DNA of 64,000 bases, from positions 1 through 64,000 of the forward strand of contig DIYF01000159.1 of the NCBI GenBank assembly GCA_002427745.1. The letters run 5' to 3'. The DNA is from Roseivirga sp. UBA6061. Its GTDB lineage: Bacteria; Bacteroidota; Bacteroidia; Cytophagales; Cyclobacteriaceae. Below the pieces are notes generated by a model. That model was not told where the DNA came from, did no database searches, and saw only the letters and a list, made by a program, of their open reading frames with translations. Both the position numbers and the translations under genes were made by a program. Below, piece after piece: positions 43,160-52,373 of this stretch (the stretch's first letter is position 1; each line of letters begins with the position of its first letter).

Positions 43160-43615
43160 TTACACTTTTGCCAGCAGTAGCAGTGAACATCCAAAAGCAA
43201 TAAACTCAAAGCAGATTCTTCCCCAATGCCATTTCTCCCATTTTATCAATTCATAGGGAAGCTCTTTATTTGACAGACTTCTGGCTGCAAAGCTCTGATT
43301 GGCTTTTTTAAAGTATAGAAAGTAAGTGGAGAAAAAAGCCAGTACAGCCAGGCCCATGATTCCCGCAAGTAACGGATTACCAACTCCCTGAGCTGCAACA
43401 TAGCCCACTGTGACGAGCGGTATGATGGTAGCCAGAATGGTCAAAGGAGCAAAAAAGCGATGTATTTTTTTGCCATAGGTTCGATGGAGATTGAAAAAAT
43501 CATCTTCCTTCATAGCTTTCCAATAAGGCACCAGTAAGGCTGCCTCTGATATCTGAGCACCCAGGAATATTCCCAGTATTCCGGAGGATGCCTGGAGGAG
43601 AATTTCTGCAAGCAT
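43160..43615 (-). CDS. DUF1772-type small membrane protein
   Basis: 151 residues from ATG 43615 (MLAEILLQASSGILG); an upstream ATG at 43654 would add a short non-hydrophobic leader. Four hydrophobic segments: LLQASSGILGIFLGAQIS, FFAPLTILATIIPLVTVGYV, LLAGIMGLAVLAFFSTYFLY and a C-terminal FEFIAFGCSLLLLAKV. The YWKAMKEDDFFNLHRTYGKK loop and His-containing helices fit the DUF1772 group, which includes anthrone-oxygenase-like proteins. No function inferred. Convergent with the MG2 gene. Confidence 0.6.
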   Translation of the reverse strand: MLAEILLQASSGILGIFLGAQISEAALLVPYWKAMKEDDFFNLHRTYGKKIHRFFAPLTILATIIPLVTVGYVAAQGVGNPLLAGIMGLAVLAFFSTYFLYFKKANQSFAARSLSNKELPYELIKWEKWHWGRICFEFIAFGCSLLLLAKV

Positions 43616-43890
43616 AATTTCAGGAGTTCTGTTTTGAAACACAGGACACGACATACCTCACCGGGAGATCTATGTGGGCAGGGCAGGTTGATTTCTCATT
43701 AAACCCCTGTTTAGTGTCAGGCCCTGACTTTGTCTGAAGGGCGGCTGACTTTGGGGGAAGCGAGCTTGATAAGATTACTGCCGATGTGGTAAGGAAGTGG
43801 GTATGATGGCTTGTCATGATAATTTACATTTTGATTACCTGACAAAATTGAAGGGGCCTGTTGTCTATTCCATTTACATATGTAAACGAA

Positions 43891-44466
43891 TCAGGATTGA
43901 CTCAACTTTCTTCGAATGCGGCTCAACTGAGTCGGTGAAACGCCCAGATAGGAGGCTATATAGTACTGAGGAATAACAGATTCGATGGTTGGGAATCGCT
44001 CTCTCATTAAGAGGTATCGCTTTTCAGCATCTAGCAGGGCCATTTCCAGCTCTTTCTGCTCTTTTTCTAAAAAGTAAAACTCGGCTATTCTTCTACCCAG
44101 TCTTTCCAGGTCATGGTGTTTGTCATACAAGGCCTCTATCTTCTCAAAATCAGCTACGAGTACCTTACAATCTGTTAATGCCTGCTGAGCAATTCTATTA
44201 GGCTGTTTGGTAAGCAAGGAGGTATAAGCACCAATGATTGAAGGACCTACAAAAAACTGTTTGCTGTACTCTTTGCCATCCTGATTCAGAAAAAATGCCC
44301 GTACGATTCCTGCTTCCAGAAAGCCTATCTGGTGAGCATATTCCCCGTCAGCTACGAAAAAGTTGTTTTTCTTTAATTCGGTAGCTTTAAAACATTGACG
44401 TAGTTCACGGAAAGTACTCTCCTCCAGAGGGCTGATTGCATGGATATATTCTTTAAAGGCTTCCAT
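43891..44466 (-). CDS. Crp/Fnr-family transcriptional regulator
   Basis: 191 residues. The N-terminal cyclic-nucleotide-binding-type beta-barrel is present (NNFFVADGEYAHQIGFLEAG, VRAFFLNQDGKEYSKQFFVG), but the usual Arg/Ser ligands for cAMP cannot be confirmed by eye. The C-terminal helix-turn-helix is short: PQYYIASYLGVSPTQLSRIR. No Fe-S Cys cluster. It follows the DUF1772 gene divergently placed by 276 bases, so its target is not clear. Common Bacteroidota type of small Crp relative. Confidence 0.8.
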   Translation of the reverse strand: MEAFKEYIHAISPLEESTFRELRQCFKATELKKNNFFVADGEYAHQIGFLEAGIVRAFFLNQDGKEYSKQFFVGPSIIGAYTSLLTKQPNRIAQQALTDCKVLVADFEKIEALYDKHHDLERLGRRIAEFYFLEKEQKELEMALLDAEKRYLLMRERFPTIESVIPQYYIASYLGVSPTQLSRIRRKLSQS

Positions 44467-44508
44467 ATTTTATTAGTGAGGTTTTTTGTTACCCGTACAG
44501 GCCGGGAG

Positions 44509-44859
44509 TTAGTTATCTGGTGCTGTTCCTCTCTTAAATTCTGTCAGCAATTTATTTCCTTCAATATGCTCAGATTCTTCCATCAGCTCAATCATTAACA
44601 GTTTGAAGCTCTGAGTCCAGTCAGTTGAGTTCTTTTCACTGAACAACGTGATCTGATGTGGCCAGCCTAGTGCGCCACCTTCAAGTCGATATTTATTTGA
44701 TATGTGATCTTTCAGAAGCTCTGTCCACTTTAACTTCACAGGTCTTCCATAGTCGGTGCCGTGCATAAAGGAAGTGATGTTATCTTTCGTAGGTGGGCTA
44801 ATGAACATCTCCATTCTGAACAAAAAATGAACCATAACGTCTGTCTCTTCTCTTTCCAT
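44509..44859 (-). CDS. Hypothetical protein
   Basis: 116 residues, no signal or membrane segment. Starts MEREETDVMVHFLFRMEMF and contains KLKWTELLKDHISNKYRLEG. Nothing recognised. Good open frame with normal composition; may be in one transcript with the 55-residue protein gene at 44911-45078, 51 bases upstream. Confidence 0.4.
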   Translation of the reverse strand: MEREETDVMVHFLFRMEMFISPPTKDNITSFMHGTDYGRPVKLKWTELLKDHISNKYRLEGGALGWPHQITLFSEKNSTDWTQSFKLLMIELMEESEHIEGNKLLTEFKRGTAPDN

Positions 44860-44910
44860 ACTGACTAGGGTTTTTGGCTACCCAATTTAGGACTGTTCAG
44901 TTTGTAAGCA

Positions 44911-45078
44911 TTAGAGATTATAGTGATTGTTGCCACCTATCTCAGCTTTTGAGTTATTGATTTCACTGACGATATACAGACACTTATCAGAATTTGAGTT
45001 CCATGATAGGTCTCTGGCTATTCCCAGAAGTTTTCCTGTGGCATCTTTTAAATCATCCTGGAGATTTTCTTTCGTCAT
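44911..45078 (-). CDS. Small hypothetical protein (55 residues)
   Basis: ATG 45078 to TAA 44911. Translation begins MTKENLQDDLKDATGKLLGI and continues ARDLSWNSNSDKC to the end NHYNL. No membrane segment; the acidic and basic residues are well mixed, as in a folded small protein. It is 25 bases downstream of the membrane protein gene at 45104 on the same strand. Below the usual ORF length limit. Function unknown; modest confidence that it is real. Confidence 0.35.
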   Translation of the reverse strand: MTKENLQDDLKDATGKLLGIARDLSWNSNSDKCLYIVSEINNSKAEIGGNNHYNL

Positions 45079-45103
45079 TCTTTATCGGTTTCTCAGAAAG
45101 CCA

Positions 45104-45616
45104 TCAGTTGCCTCCTTGTTGTTCTACGGATTGCAGTTGCTGATGATAGGTCTCAATTCTGGCGTTGGCATTACTGTCTACCAACAAAATCACCACCATC
45201 ATGGCTATTGTGGTGATGGCGGCTGCTCGCCAGACAGGCTTGTCGACAAAAACAATCAGTAAGGCAGCAGCGACAATAATGAAGGGGATGACTTTAAAAA
45301 CAATGGTCCTGTATTCGCCCATTGATTTTTCAGTTCGGGTGATTTCCGATTTCACAAAAGCAGCCGGATCATTATGATAAGCTGTGTCAAAGCTTGTGAT
45401 TCTGGACTTATTGGTGAAAAATATTCCCAGCCCTACAGCCAGAAGCAGACTGCCGGCCACCAGGGTAGGGGTGATAAATGCTCTGGAGACTTCCGTTTTT
45501 CCCAATTGCCAAAAGCCTAAGGCGGCCAGAATGAACATAATAGCGAAGAGGATAAAGAATCTGGACGAGAAGACTTCATCTTTTGCCCATTCAATAGCTG
45601 CTTTTAATATTTCCAT
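45104..45616 (-). CDS. Membrane protein of unknown function
   Basis: 170 residues with five hydrophobic segments: FFILFAIMFILAALGFWQLG, ITPTLVAGSLLLAVGLGIFF, and a C-terminal group IVFKVIPFIIVAAALLIVFV then WRAAAITTIAMMVVILLVDS, with a loop containing FVKSEITRTEKSMGEYR between. No family recognised. The frame ends cleanly before an AraC regulator gene (45648 onward, same strand), 31 bases away. Confidence 0.6.
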   Translation of the reverse strand: MEILKAAIEWAKDEVFSSRFFILFAIMFILAALGFWQLGKTEVSRAFITPTLVAGSLLLAVGLGIFFTNKSRITSFDTAYHNDPAAFVKSEITRTEKSMGEYRTIVFKVIPFIIVAAALLIVFVDKPVWRAAAITTIAMMVVILLVDSNANARIETYHQQLQSVEQQGGN

Positions 45617-45647
45617 GTCTTTGTATTTAAGTCTGTTCTGAAAAGTG

Positions 45648-46457
45648 TCAGTTACTGCCTATACTGCTCGGACTGTAGCCAAATGCTTTTTTGAAGGCAA
45701 AGGAAAAGTGGGAGAGGTTCTCAAACCCTACTGACAGATAGATATCAGAGGCTTTTTGTTTTTCTGCAGACAGCTTATGGTGTGCCAGATTCAGCCTTTT
45801 TTCTGTAAGCCACTTGCCGGGGGTACTCCCGAATGCCTTTTTAAAATCTGTTTTGAAGGTGGTCAGGCTTCTGCCTGTTAGAAAAGCAAACCTTTCCAAT
45901 GGCAGATTGTACATGAAATGCTCTTCCATGTATTGTTTAAGGTCGATTTTTCCGATCTCGCTGAACGTGCCTAAGACAGAACTCAGCCTTTTGTCGATTT
46001 CATCAATGATGGTCAGGGCTTCCTGAATTTTTATGGAGACAAGCGACTCGGGAAGTTCGTCCTGACTCTCAAAATAGGAGGACAATGATCCAAAAAAGCT
46101 TGCCAACAGAGGATGTGGTTTTACAGGCCTTTGTCTGGCCACACGCTCATTCCAGTTTTCCAGAACCGCCCGATCCCGATAGAATTTGCGTAGCTCTTCT
46201 TCCGGAATAAGCATGGAAACCGCTTTAAAAGGTTGTCCATAAGCGGGACTTTTTACCACGCGGGTCAATTGGTTTTTCGGAACCAAAAGAGTGTCTCCGG
46301 CCACACAGGTCAAAGTGTCCTTTCCATAGCGTATGGTCAGTTCACCTGAATAGATAAACACGATGATGTGCTGGGGCGAAATGTGCTCCCAGGTATAGTG
46401 TTTCTCAACGGTTCCGGATAAAAATACCCTGGCCTGATTGGCTGCCTTCGGTTTCAT
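45648..46457 (-). CDS. AraC-family transcriptional regulator (SDR-linked)
   Basis: 269 residues. N-terminal cupin-like sensing domain (EHISPQHIIVFIYSGELTIR, TCVAGDTLLVPKNQLTRVVK), C-terminal HTH pair with LTTFKTDFKKAFGSTPGKWL and SDIYLSVGFENLSHFSFAFK, the latter ending in FKKAFGYSPS. The gene starts 3 bases after the SDR stop (46461), so it is in the same operon and probably controls it. Confidence 0.85.
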   Translation of the reverse strand: MKPKAANQARVFLSGTVEKHYTWEHISPQHIIVFIYSGELTIRYGKDTLTCVAGDTLLVPKNQLTRVVKSPAYGQPFKAVSMLIPEEELRKFYRDRAVLENWNERVARQRPVKPHPLLASFFGSLSSYFESQDELPESLVSIKIQEALTIIDEIDKRLSSVLGTFSEIGKIDLKQYMEEHFMYNLPLERFAFLTGRSLTTFKTDFKKAFGSTPGKWLTEKRLNLAHHKLSAEKQKASDIYLSVGFENLSHFSFAFKKAFGYSPSSIGSN

Positions 46458-46460
46458 ATT

Positions 46461-47414
46461 TTATTCAAATTGGAAATTTTGCCCCGTTTGTTCTTCTGAA
46501 ATCGTCCAAAGTTTTGATGCAATCTCCCGGTCCTGTACGAAAGACTCCAGTTTACATTCACCGACAGGACCTGTCCAGTTCATTCTTCCTGTCGGGCCAT
46601 AATACGCCTTCTGGTGCAGATTTTCTTCTGTGGCACACATTACCTCAGGGTAGGCACCTTTTTCAGCTGACTGAACCAATGGTGTCATCGACATCAATTT
46701 AAAAACAATCCTGTCTCTTAAGCCACCGCTGTTTTTAATCAGAGATGTAGCGGAAGCACCCGGGTGACAGACATACACTTCTACCTGCTTGCCAAGGGCT
46801 TTGATCCTGTCCTGTAATTCATAAGCAAACATTATCTGAGCCAGTTTACTATGGCAATAGGTGTTCATAGGGTGGTAGTTTTTATCCCAGTTCATGTCAT
46901 CAAACTGGATTGTTTTTATACCCATCTTATACCCTTCACTACCGACTACCACAATGCGTCCGTTCGACTCTTCTACCCGCTGAAAGAGCAAACCGCACAG
47001 GAGAAAATGACCGTAATGATTTACGCCCAGCTGGCTTTCAAAGCCGTCTGTTGTAAACCTCTGCTTTGGTACCTGTGCTATGGCCGCATTACAAATCAGG
47101 GCATCGATTTTAGGAATGCGTTTAATTACTTCTTTTGCAGCCTGGCGTACAGAAGAAAGGTCTGCCAGGTCCATTTGAATAAATGAAATTTTGGCATCTG
47201 CCCCAAACTGTTGTTCAAGGTCTTCAATGGCCTGCTCAGACTTGGTTTTATTCCGGTTGAGCATTACTACCTCAGCGCCTTTGCCCAGCAGTATCCTGGC
47301 GGCCTCGAAGCCCGCTCCGGTATTTGCTCCGGTAATGAGGTAAGTCTTAGTGCTTAAATCCCCCAATCTTTCAGGAGTCCATCCACGTTTGCCAAATTGG
47401 TTTTTGTCTGCCAT
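46461..47414 (-). CDS. Short-chain dehydrogenase/reductase
   Basis: 317 residues. Cofactor loop TYLITGANTGAGFEAARILL (TGxxxGxG), core NAAIAQVP, catalytic YCHSKLAQIMF (Y-x3-K), and a retinol-dehydrogenase/ WW-oxidoreductase-like build with a long C-terminal part. Oxidises or reduces an unknown alcohol or carbonyl with NAD(P)H. It is followed after 3 bases by an AraC-type regulator gene. Confidence 0.88.
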   Translation of the reverse strand: MADKNQFGKRGWTPERLGDLSTKTYLITGANTGAGFEAARILLGKGAEVVMLNRNKTKSEQAIEDLEQQFGADAKISFIQMDLADLSSVRQAAKEVIKRIPKIDALICNAAIAQVPKQRFTTDGFESQLGVNHYGHFLLCGLLFQRVEESNGRIVVVGSEGYKMGIKTIQFDDMNWDKNYHPMNTYCHSKLAQIMFAYELQDRIKALGKQVEVYVCHPGASATSLIKNSGGLRDRIVFKLMSMTPLVQSAEKGAYPEVMCATEENLHQKAYYGPTGRMNWTGPVGECKLESFVQDREIASKLWTISEEQTGQNFQFE

Positions 47415-47610
47415 AATTTCTCTCTTTTGAAGCCGCTTTGAAGCGGTTGCTAATGCAAAAGTCTTGAGAAATTAAAAACCACACTTTGCTAAAAAGTCGT
47501 TTTTACTTTGTTCAAAAGTCGGGTGATTGAATTTTATGGCCAGGCTGCTTCTGTGGTAAGTTACAGCCATGAGTTTGTCCTTGTTTTTCAAGAAAGGGGT
47601 AGAGGGAGAT

Positions 47611-48081
47611 TTAGTTGCCGAGCAGTTCCAGTTTTTCGGACTTTTTTAAACGATCATCCTTGATTCCGGGAATTTCTCCAATAAGATTTTTCAGCACTAT
47701 GGCTGAATCGGACATTTCACGAATAATGTAATGTGCATAATTTGGCTTGCCGTTCCCTTCAATCTTCTTGCCATCCGGACCATAGAATGCCAATCCGGGT
47801 TGGATGGCCATCTCAATGGAAAGCGTGTCATTTTGAACTTTCCATTCTTTCATCATCATCGACAGGTAAGGGGCCAGTCCCGTTTTGCCGTTGACCTTAA
47901 TCACGGGCCCGAAGATACCCGTGCGGTCTTCATGAAACTCCATATACCAGCCTTGTACCTGGCCATTGTTCGCATTTTTCTTCCAGTTTCCAACAAGCGC
48001 TTTTTCATTTTCATGAAGCAGCGAGGTCTTCTCAGAACAGCCTGTAAGCAGGAGCAGGCAAATTAAGGATAACTGTTTCAT
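47611..48081 (-). CDS. Putative lipoprotein, lipocalin-like
   Basis: 156 residues with a lipoprotein signal (LSLICLLLLTGCSEKT, lipobox Cys at residue 15). The start LVGNWKKN..., with GxW and later WYMEFHEDRTGIFG, resembles small lipocalin-type or DUF4488-like beta-barrels in Bacteroidota. No ligand known. 12 bases upstream is the gene at 48094, same strand; they may be co-transcribed. Confidence 0.55.
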   Translation of the reverse strand: MKQLSLICLLLLTGCSEKTSLLHENEKALVGNWKKNANNGQVQGWYMEFHEDRTGIFGPVIKVNGKTGLAPYLSMMMKEWKVQNDTLSIEMAIQPGLAFYGPDGKKIEGNGKPNYAHYIIREMSDSAIVLKNLIGEIPGIKDDRLKKSEKLELLGN

Positions 48082-48093
48082 TAATTCCGTTTT

Positions 48094-48543
48094 CTATGTG
48101 GCGCTTGTTAAAGCTGTGACTTTACCGCTTCCAAACCCGTCATGACCATATAATTTCACTGGCAGGTTCAGGTCCCAGCCTCCGGCTTTCCACCAACATT
48201 CGGCAAACCATTGTTGGGCCAGATCCACAAACAGGTCCGGAATGCTCTCTTCATCTGCATAACTGTCAACATCAATCAAGGGTAAATCTTTCACGTCATC
48301 CACAAAGGCGATATGCCGGCTCAACTCTGCCTCGAGGTATAACCCAATTGACAAATGTCCATCTCCATATTCATCCGGAAAAATTTCTACCGACCCACTT
48401 ACTACCTCCTTCTCCAAAGGGGTTTTCAGAAACTCCCTTATTTCATCAATGAGTTGGTTGGCATACCTGTCTAATTCCTTTATATAAACCCTCTCAATCG
48501 CATCAACAGGCATGCCGTTGGGTAGTTGTTTTTGTTTCGTCAT
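48094..48543 (-). CDS. Hypothetical protein, acidic
   Basis: 149 residues without signal or membrane segment. Contains acidic stretches (VEIFPDEYGDGHLSIGLYLE, IDVDSYADEESIPDLFVDLA) and two tryptophans in WWKAGGWDLNLP. I do not recognise the family; composition recalls SMI1/KNR4- or DUF6389-type immunity proteins, without firm evidence. Immediately upstream of a lipoprotein gene. Confidence 0.4.
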   Translation of the reverse strand: MTKQKQLPNGMPVDAIERVYIKELDRYANQLIDEIREFLKTPLEKEVVSGSVEIFPDEYGDGHLSIGLYLEAELSRHIAFVDDVKDLPLIDVDSYADEESIPDLFVDLAQQWFAECWWKAGGWDLNLPVKLYGHDGFGSGKVTALTSAT

Positions 48544-48700
48544 AGTCTTATAGGGTCAAATATTCAGCACTATATGCTGGTGCTTAAATTTACCTGTTAA
48601 GCTTCAAAGAACGGCTTTAAACGACAATGATATTGTTTCCAGGCTGGCCATCTGGTAGATACCCTTGTATAGAGATAATGAAACACGATGAAATTATTTC

Positions 48701-49342
48701 TTAGTGCTTATCAGAGGAAGGAACATCCGGTTTTTTGCTGATCACAATCACTCCGAAAATGCCTTCATAACCAAACTTCCTGTAGGCAGATAGCCCCTCA
48801 AATACCTGGATGTCATATTGATCCAAATCATCTTTAATTGAATCCAGCTTTTTTGTCAGTTTTTTGTTTTCCTTAGGTGTCTTTTCCAATAGTCCGTAGG
48901 AGTTATTAAAACCTGAATCTTGCAGATATACCTCGTTATCCACGATATAAGTTAGTTTGATGCCTTTTTTAAGGTTTTTGTTGAGGACATAGATAAGCTC
49001 GTTATTTTCATCAATCAAGGTCTGTTTATCTACTGTTAACCTGACAGGGCGCGTAAACTGCGTCAGTCGATTTCCAACAAGAGAAAGACTATCACCGTGG
49101 GACCAATCTGTTTTATATATGATCAGGGTCGTATCAGTTTTTTTATAGCTAAAGGTCATATAGAACTGTTGAGACATATGCCTTGGAGGTGTACTGATTT
49201 CGAGTAATGAATCGTTTTGAAATTCCAACAAATGACTTCCATGTAAGCTATCAGAGGGAATTCCCCTGTAGAGGCTGGACAGTTCCTGTCCGTAACAATT
49301 GCCACTCAGGGTTAAAAGAATTATAAGACCAAGTGCTTTCAT
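48701..49342 (-). CDS. Exported protein with plug-like C-terminal motif
   Basis: 213 residues with signal peptide (KALGLIILLTLSGNCYG). The first 150 residues are beta-rich and not recognised. The C-terminal region DIQVFEGLSAYRKFGYEGIF followed by GVIVISKKPD resembles the end of a TonB-receptor plug domain (Y/F-G-x-x-G-x-x-G-V-I-x-I-x-x-K), as in the MG2 protein at 41265-43112, but no barrel is present. Function unknown. Isolated on the minus strand. Confidence 0.5.
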   Translation of the reverse strand: MKALGLIILLTLSGNCYGQELSSLYRGIPSDSLHGSHLLEFQNDSLLEISTPPRHMSQQFYMTFSYKKTDTTLIIYKTDWSHGDSLSLVGNRLTQFTRPVRLTVDKQTLIDENNELIYVLNKNLKKGIKLTYIVDNEVYLQDSGFNNSYGLLEKTPKENKKLTKKLDSIKDDLDQYDIQVFEGLSAYRKFGYEGIFGVIVISKKPDVPSSDKH

Positions 49343-49478
49343 ATTGTCTCAATACATTTTGCCACTTCAAGGAAGGAATGGCATGCCCACGGAATCTGAT
49401 TTGTTCCCGCAGGTCTTGACTGAAGTACTTGCGGGTTAGTAAAACAACGGTCAGACCCCAATGCCCTTAAATTGGACT

Positions 49479-50108
49479 TTAATCATTAACCCGCTTTACC
49501 ATTGATAGCATAATACCACTCAGGATAAGTAGTATGCCTACAATTCTGTTCTGGAGATGTACCTTCCTGGCGTTTTCCAGGTAGGCTTTCAGCCTGGTCG
49601 CAAAATAGGCATAGGTAAGTAGTGAGATACCATCCAGCACCAGAAAGGTAATGCCGAGAATTGTTACCTGGGGAAGAAAGGGAGCATTTTCATTGATGAA
49701 CAGGGGAAACAGGGCTGCAAAGAATACAATAGCTTTAGGGTTGGCAGCCGACATCAGAAAACCTTCTGTAAACAGATTCAGAAAGCTTCGGCTTTTTACT
49801 GTTTCATTTTTGAATTTGATATCCGGAGGGCTGATGATCTTTCTCAATCCCATATAAATGAGGTAGAGAACACCCAGCCACTTGATAACCTGAAACAACT
49901 CACCGGAGCTGATTACAATGGTGGCCAATCCGGCAGATGCGAGTATAATCTGAATCAGGTTGGCTGATAAATCCCCCAGAATGGTTCCGGTTGTCTTACG
50001 GACTCCGTATTTCATACTGTTAGCTGTGGCCAGCAATACACTGGGGCCTGGTGTCCAGACCAGTATTAATACAGTACCTACAAAAGAAATCCAAAGTGCC
50101 GGATACAT
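49479..50108 (-). CDS. LysE-family amino-acid exporter
   Basis: 209 residues with six membrane segments. The start TVLILVWTPGPSVLLATANS contains the LysE/RhtB-family signature (PGP), followed by YGVRKTTGTILGDLSANLIQ; later LFTEGFLMSAANPKAIVFFA is another conserved block. Members export lysine, threonine or homoserine-like amino acids. Substrate not determined. Confidence 0.88.
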   Translation of the reverse strand: MYPALWISFVGTVLILVWTPGPSVLLATANSMKYGVRKTTGTILGDLSANLIQIILASAGLATIVISSGELFQVIKWLGVLYLIYMGLRKIISPPDIKFKNETVKSRSFLNLFTEGFLMSAANPKAIVFFAALFPLFINENAPFLPQVTILGITFLVLDGISLLTYAYFATRLKAYLENARKVHLQNRIVGILLILSGIMLSMVKRVND

Positions 50109-50203
50109 GATGTGATGAATTTACGAATTCATCACTTATTATGGTTTTCGCAGATAATGCGATTTGTATTCGTTCTAAAGCCGGAAGAGAAGACATTTGA
50201 TGC

Positions 50204-51889
50204 TCATCTTTTGATGAATTTGATACGCTCATTGCCTATGTGAATTATATAAATCCCGTTAAGCAAGTCTGAAATATCTATACTCATCGATTGCCCTTTT
50301 ATTTCTTTATACCTGATGATTTTTCCGGAAATGTCTGAGATATAGATGGCACTTACCGCATTGGGCACATTATTAACTTGTAAAGACTCTGTGGCAGGAT
50401 TAGGGAAGATAGAAACCCGGCCGTACACCAAATCATCAATGGAAACCACGACTTCTTTATGAAACTCGTAGGCTCCCAGGTCAATGACGTTATTATTAAT
50501 TCTGGTGTTCCCTGCCAGATCTGATGCATCAGTTTCTGAAAAAAAGGTGTTATCTCCCTGATCAATAGCAGGAGAGTTTTCAGAAAGCTTAAAATCACTT
50601 TCTCCGTCAAATAAAGGGTCTGTATCGAAAAGCAGACTTTCCATATGCAGATTTAAAATACCTCCGTTCAGGTCCAACTCATTTCGATTCTTTTCTTCCA
50701 ATAGCGTGTGAGATACTTCCAGAAGAAAATCACCCTGAGAACCCGGGGCATATTTGTTAAACCAAGATCTGCCATTCCCTTCATTTTTCCAGAAAACAGA
50801 GTTTACTATTTCAATAAAGAGAGGGCTGTTAAAAGCATCATTGTATAAAGCTCCTCCGTTACCCATTGCCTGGTTTTGAGAAAGTGTACAGTTGATGACT
50901 TGCAAAAGATTTGAAGCACCAGACTCGAAAGCTCCGAATGATATACCACCTCCATGCTCCTCAGCAGAGTTATGGACAATGAGAGAGTTTTGAATCGTGG
51001 TTGTGCTGTTATTGTTCAGTGATTGGGCAGCGTACACTCCAGCTCCCGTAACGGATCTGTTGTATTCAACAATGCATTTATCCAGGTTGATATTATGTCC
51101 TCCAAAAAAGCTTACAAGACCCAGTGCACCCCCCTTATCAGATGAAGCGTTTTGGACGAAATGAGATTGGTGAATTTTGATGTCAGATTCACCTCCGAGT
51201 TCTGAGAGGTTGTATATAGCACCGCCAATAAGTTCTGCGTAATTCTGCCTGAAGACGATATGGCTAATCTCTACCTTATTGTCTACCCGAGAGTGAGCTC
51301 TGCTGTACCAACCGGCCCCGTTGGAATTGTCGCTTTCCCAGGAGTTTCCTCCGTCAGCATAGCCACCGGTAATGGTGATGCCATCAACTTTAGTCGGCAT
51401 ATCCATATTGATAGATGTTACTACATGATAGGCGTTTTCTGCATAGTTCCTGTATTCATAATCGTTGGCCGAATTTATAAATTCATCATCGCCATTAAGG
51501 TCACCGGTCAGGATGGTCTCGTTAATCAGTAAGTCTCTGTTTTGAAGAGTGCCTGCCGAAGTGGGGTCTGTTTCGCTACCTTCAAATCCACCGAATAAGG
51601 TGAGACCTGGCTTTAGTACAAAAGTTGTCTGCCTCGGTTCTCCGGTTACCTCCCGGTCTTCCACTACATCCCACTGTTTTTCCGGAACATAGATCCCCTT
51701 AGCAATCAGAATAGTGTCACCAGCCGAGGCAATGTCGATAGCATGTTGTAAACTGCCAAGAGCACTCTGCCATGAACTCCCGTTCCCCGAAGCTCCTTCC
51801 TTAACATATATGATACTTTGAGCGTTGATATGCGCACCGGTCGTGGAAAACAGATGAAGTATCACAAATACCAATAAATGCATTTTCAT
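50204..51889 (-). CDS. Right-handed beta-helix protein with type IX secretion sorting domain
   Basis: 561 residues from ATG 51889 (MKMHLLVFVILHLFSTTGA). Signal peptide, then YVKEGASGNGSSWQSALGSL and GDTILIAKGIYVPEKQ, the start typical of choice-of-anchor/DUF1565 parallel beta-helices, continuing as repeated I-x-x-C/x-F/L-x-x-N units (NVFSNCTLSQNQAMGNGGAL-like coils) to about residue 440. The C-terminal 85 residues are a T9SS sorting domain: VSIFPNPATESLQVNN and GIYIIHIGNERIKFIKR. So the protein is probably secreted through the outer membrane and attached. Possible polysaccharide-binding or -degrading function, with no catalytic site identified. Confidence 0.75.
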   Translation of the reverse strand: MKMHLLVFVILHLFSTTGAHINAQSIIYVKEGASGNGSSWQSALGSLQHAIDIASAGDTILIAKGIYVPEKQWDVVEDREVTGEPRQTTFVLKPGLTLFGGFEGSETDPTSAGTLQNRDLLINETILTGDLNGDDEFINSANDYEYRNYAENAYHVVTSINMDMPTKVDGITITGGYADGGNSWESDNSNGAGWYSRAHSRVDNKVEISHIVFRQNYAELIGGAIYNLSELGGESDIKIHQSHFVQNASSDKGGALGLVSFFGGHNINLDKCIVEYNRSVTGAGVYAAQSLNNNSTTTIQNSLIVHNSAEEHGGGISFGAFESGASNLLQVINCTLSQNQAMGNGGALYNDAFNSPLFIEIVNSVFWKNEGNGRSWFNKYAPGSQGDFLLEVSHTLLEEKNRNELDLNGGILNLHMESLLFDTDPLFDGESDFKLSENSPAIDQGDNTFFSETDASDLAGNTRINNNVIDLGAYEFHKEVVVSIDDLVYGRVSIFPNPATESLQVNNVPNAVSAIYISDISGKIIRYKEIKGQSMSIDISDLLNGIYIIHIGNERIKFIKR

Positions 51890-52373
51890 GGTATGGCACT
51901 TTTGCAAAAATCAGAAGAGAAATGTTCTTGACGGAATAAAACCCGTTTCCATAAGAAAGTTGTGGAAAGTTCTGCAATAACGAAGCATCTCAATATGCTT
52001 AGATGAGTGAATAGCCCCGTTTATTCTGCCTGTGGTTAAAAAGCCTATGGCATCGGTCAGGCATCCAGTCATTTGACCGTTTGAAACCGGTAGTCACGAC
52101 CAATTATTCTAATAATTAATCGAACAAAGGCCACTATGATATGGATGAAACTGAATTTCTATTGTTTTGCATAGGCTGTTTTATCCCGTTGATAGCTTAT
52201 GAGATACCCGCTGATCTGCAGGTAGCCGGGAGGGGATACTGTTCTCTCAAACCCGGCATTATTCTTTTGAGACTGCTATGATTAAGGAAATGTCCCGTTA
52301 GTGATTGCTGTGGGATAGTTAATGAAATGACTTCATTGACCCGCCAAAATAGTGAGACCAGGAGCAACCAGCC
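51890..52373. other. Intergenic region without recognised genes
   Basis: About 480 bases between the beta-helix gene and the cupin gene (both minus strand). No ORF of interest, RNA gene, repeat or terminator was found. The region 52080-52150 is A/T-rich and could carry the beta-helix promoter. Confidence 0.4.

Noticed and set aside
49406..49435. CCCGCA...TGCGGG inverted repeat after the LysE gene
   Set aside because: The loop is 18 bases and no T tract follows; too weak to call a terminator.
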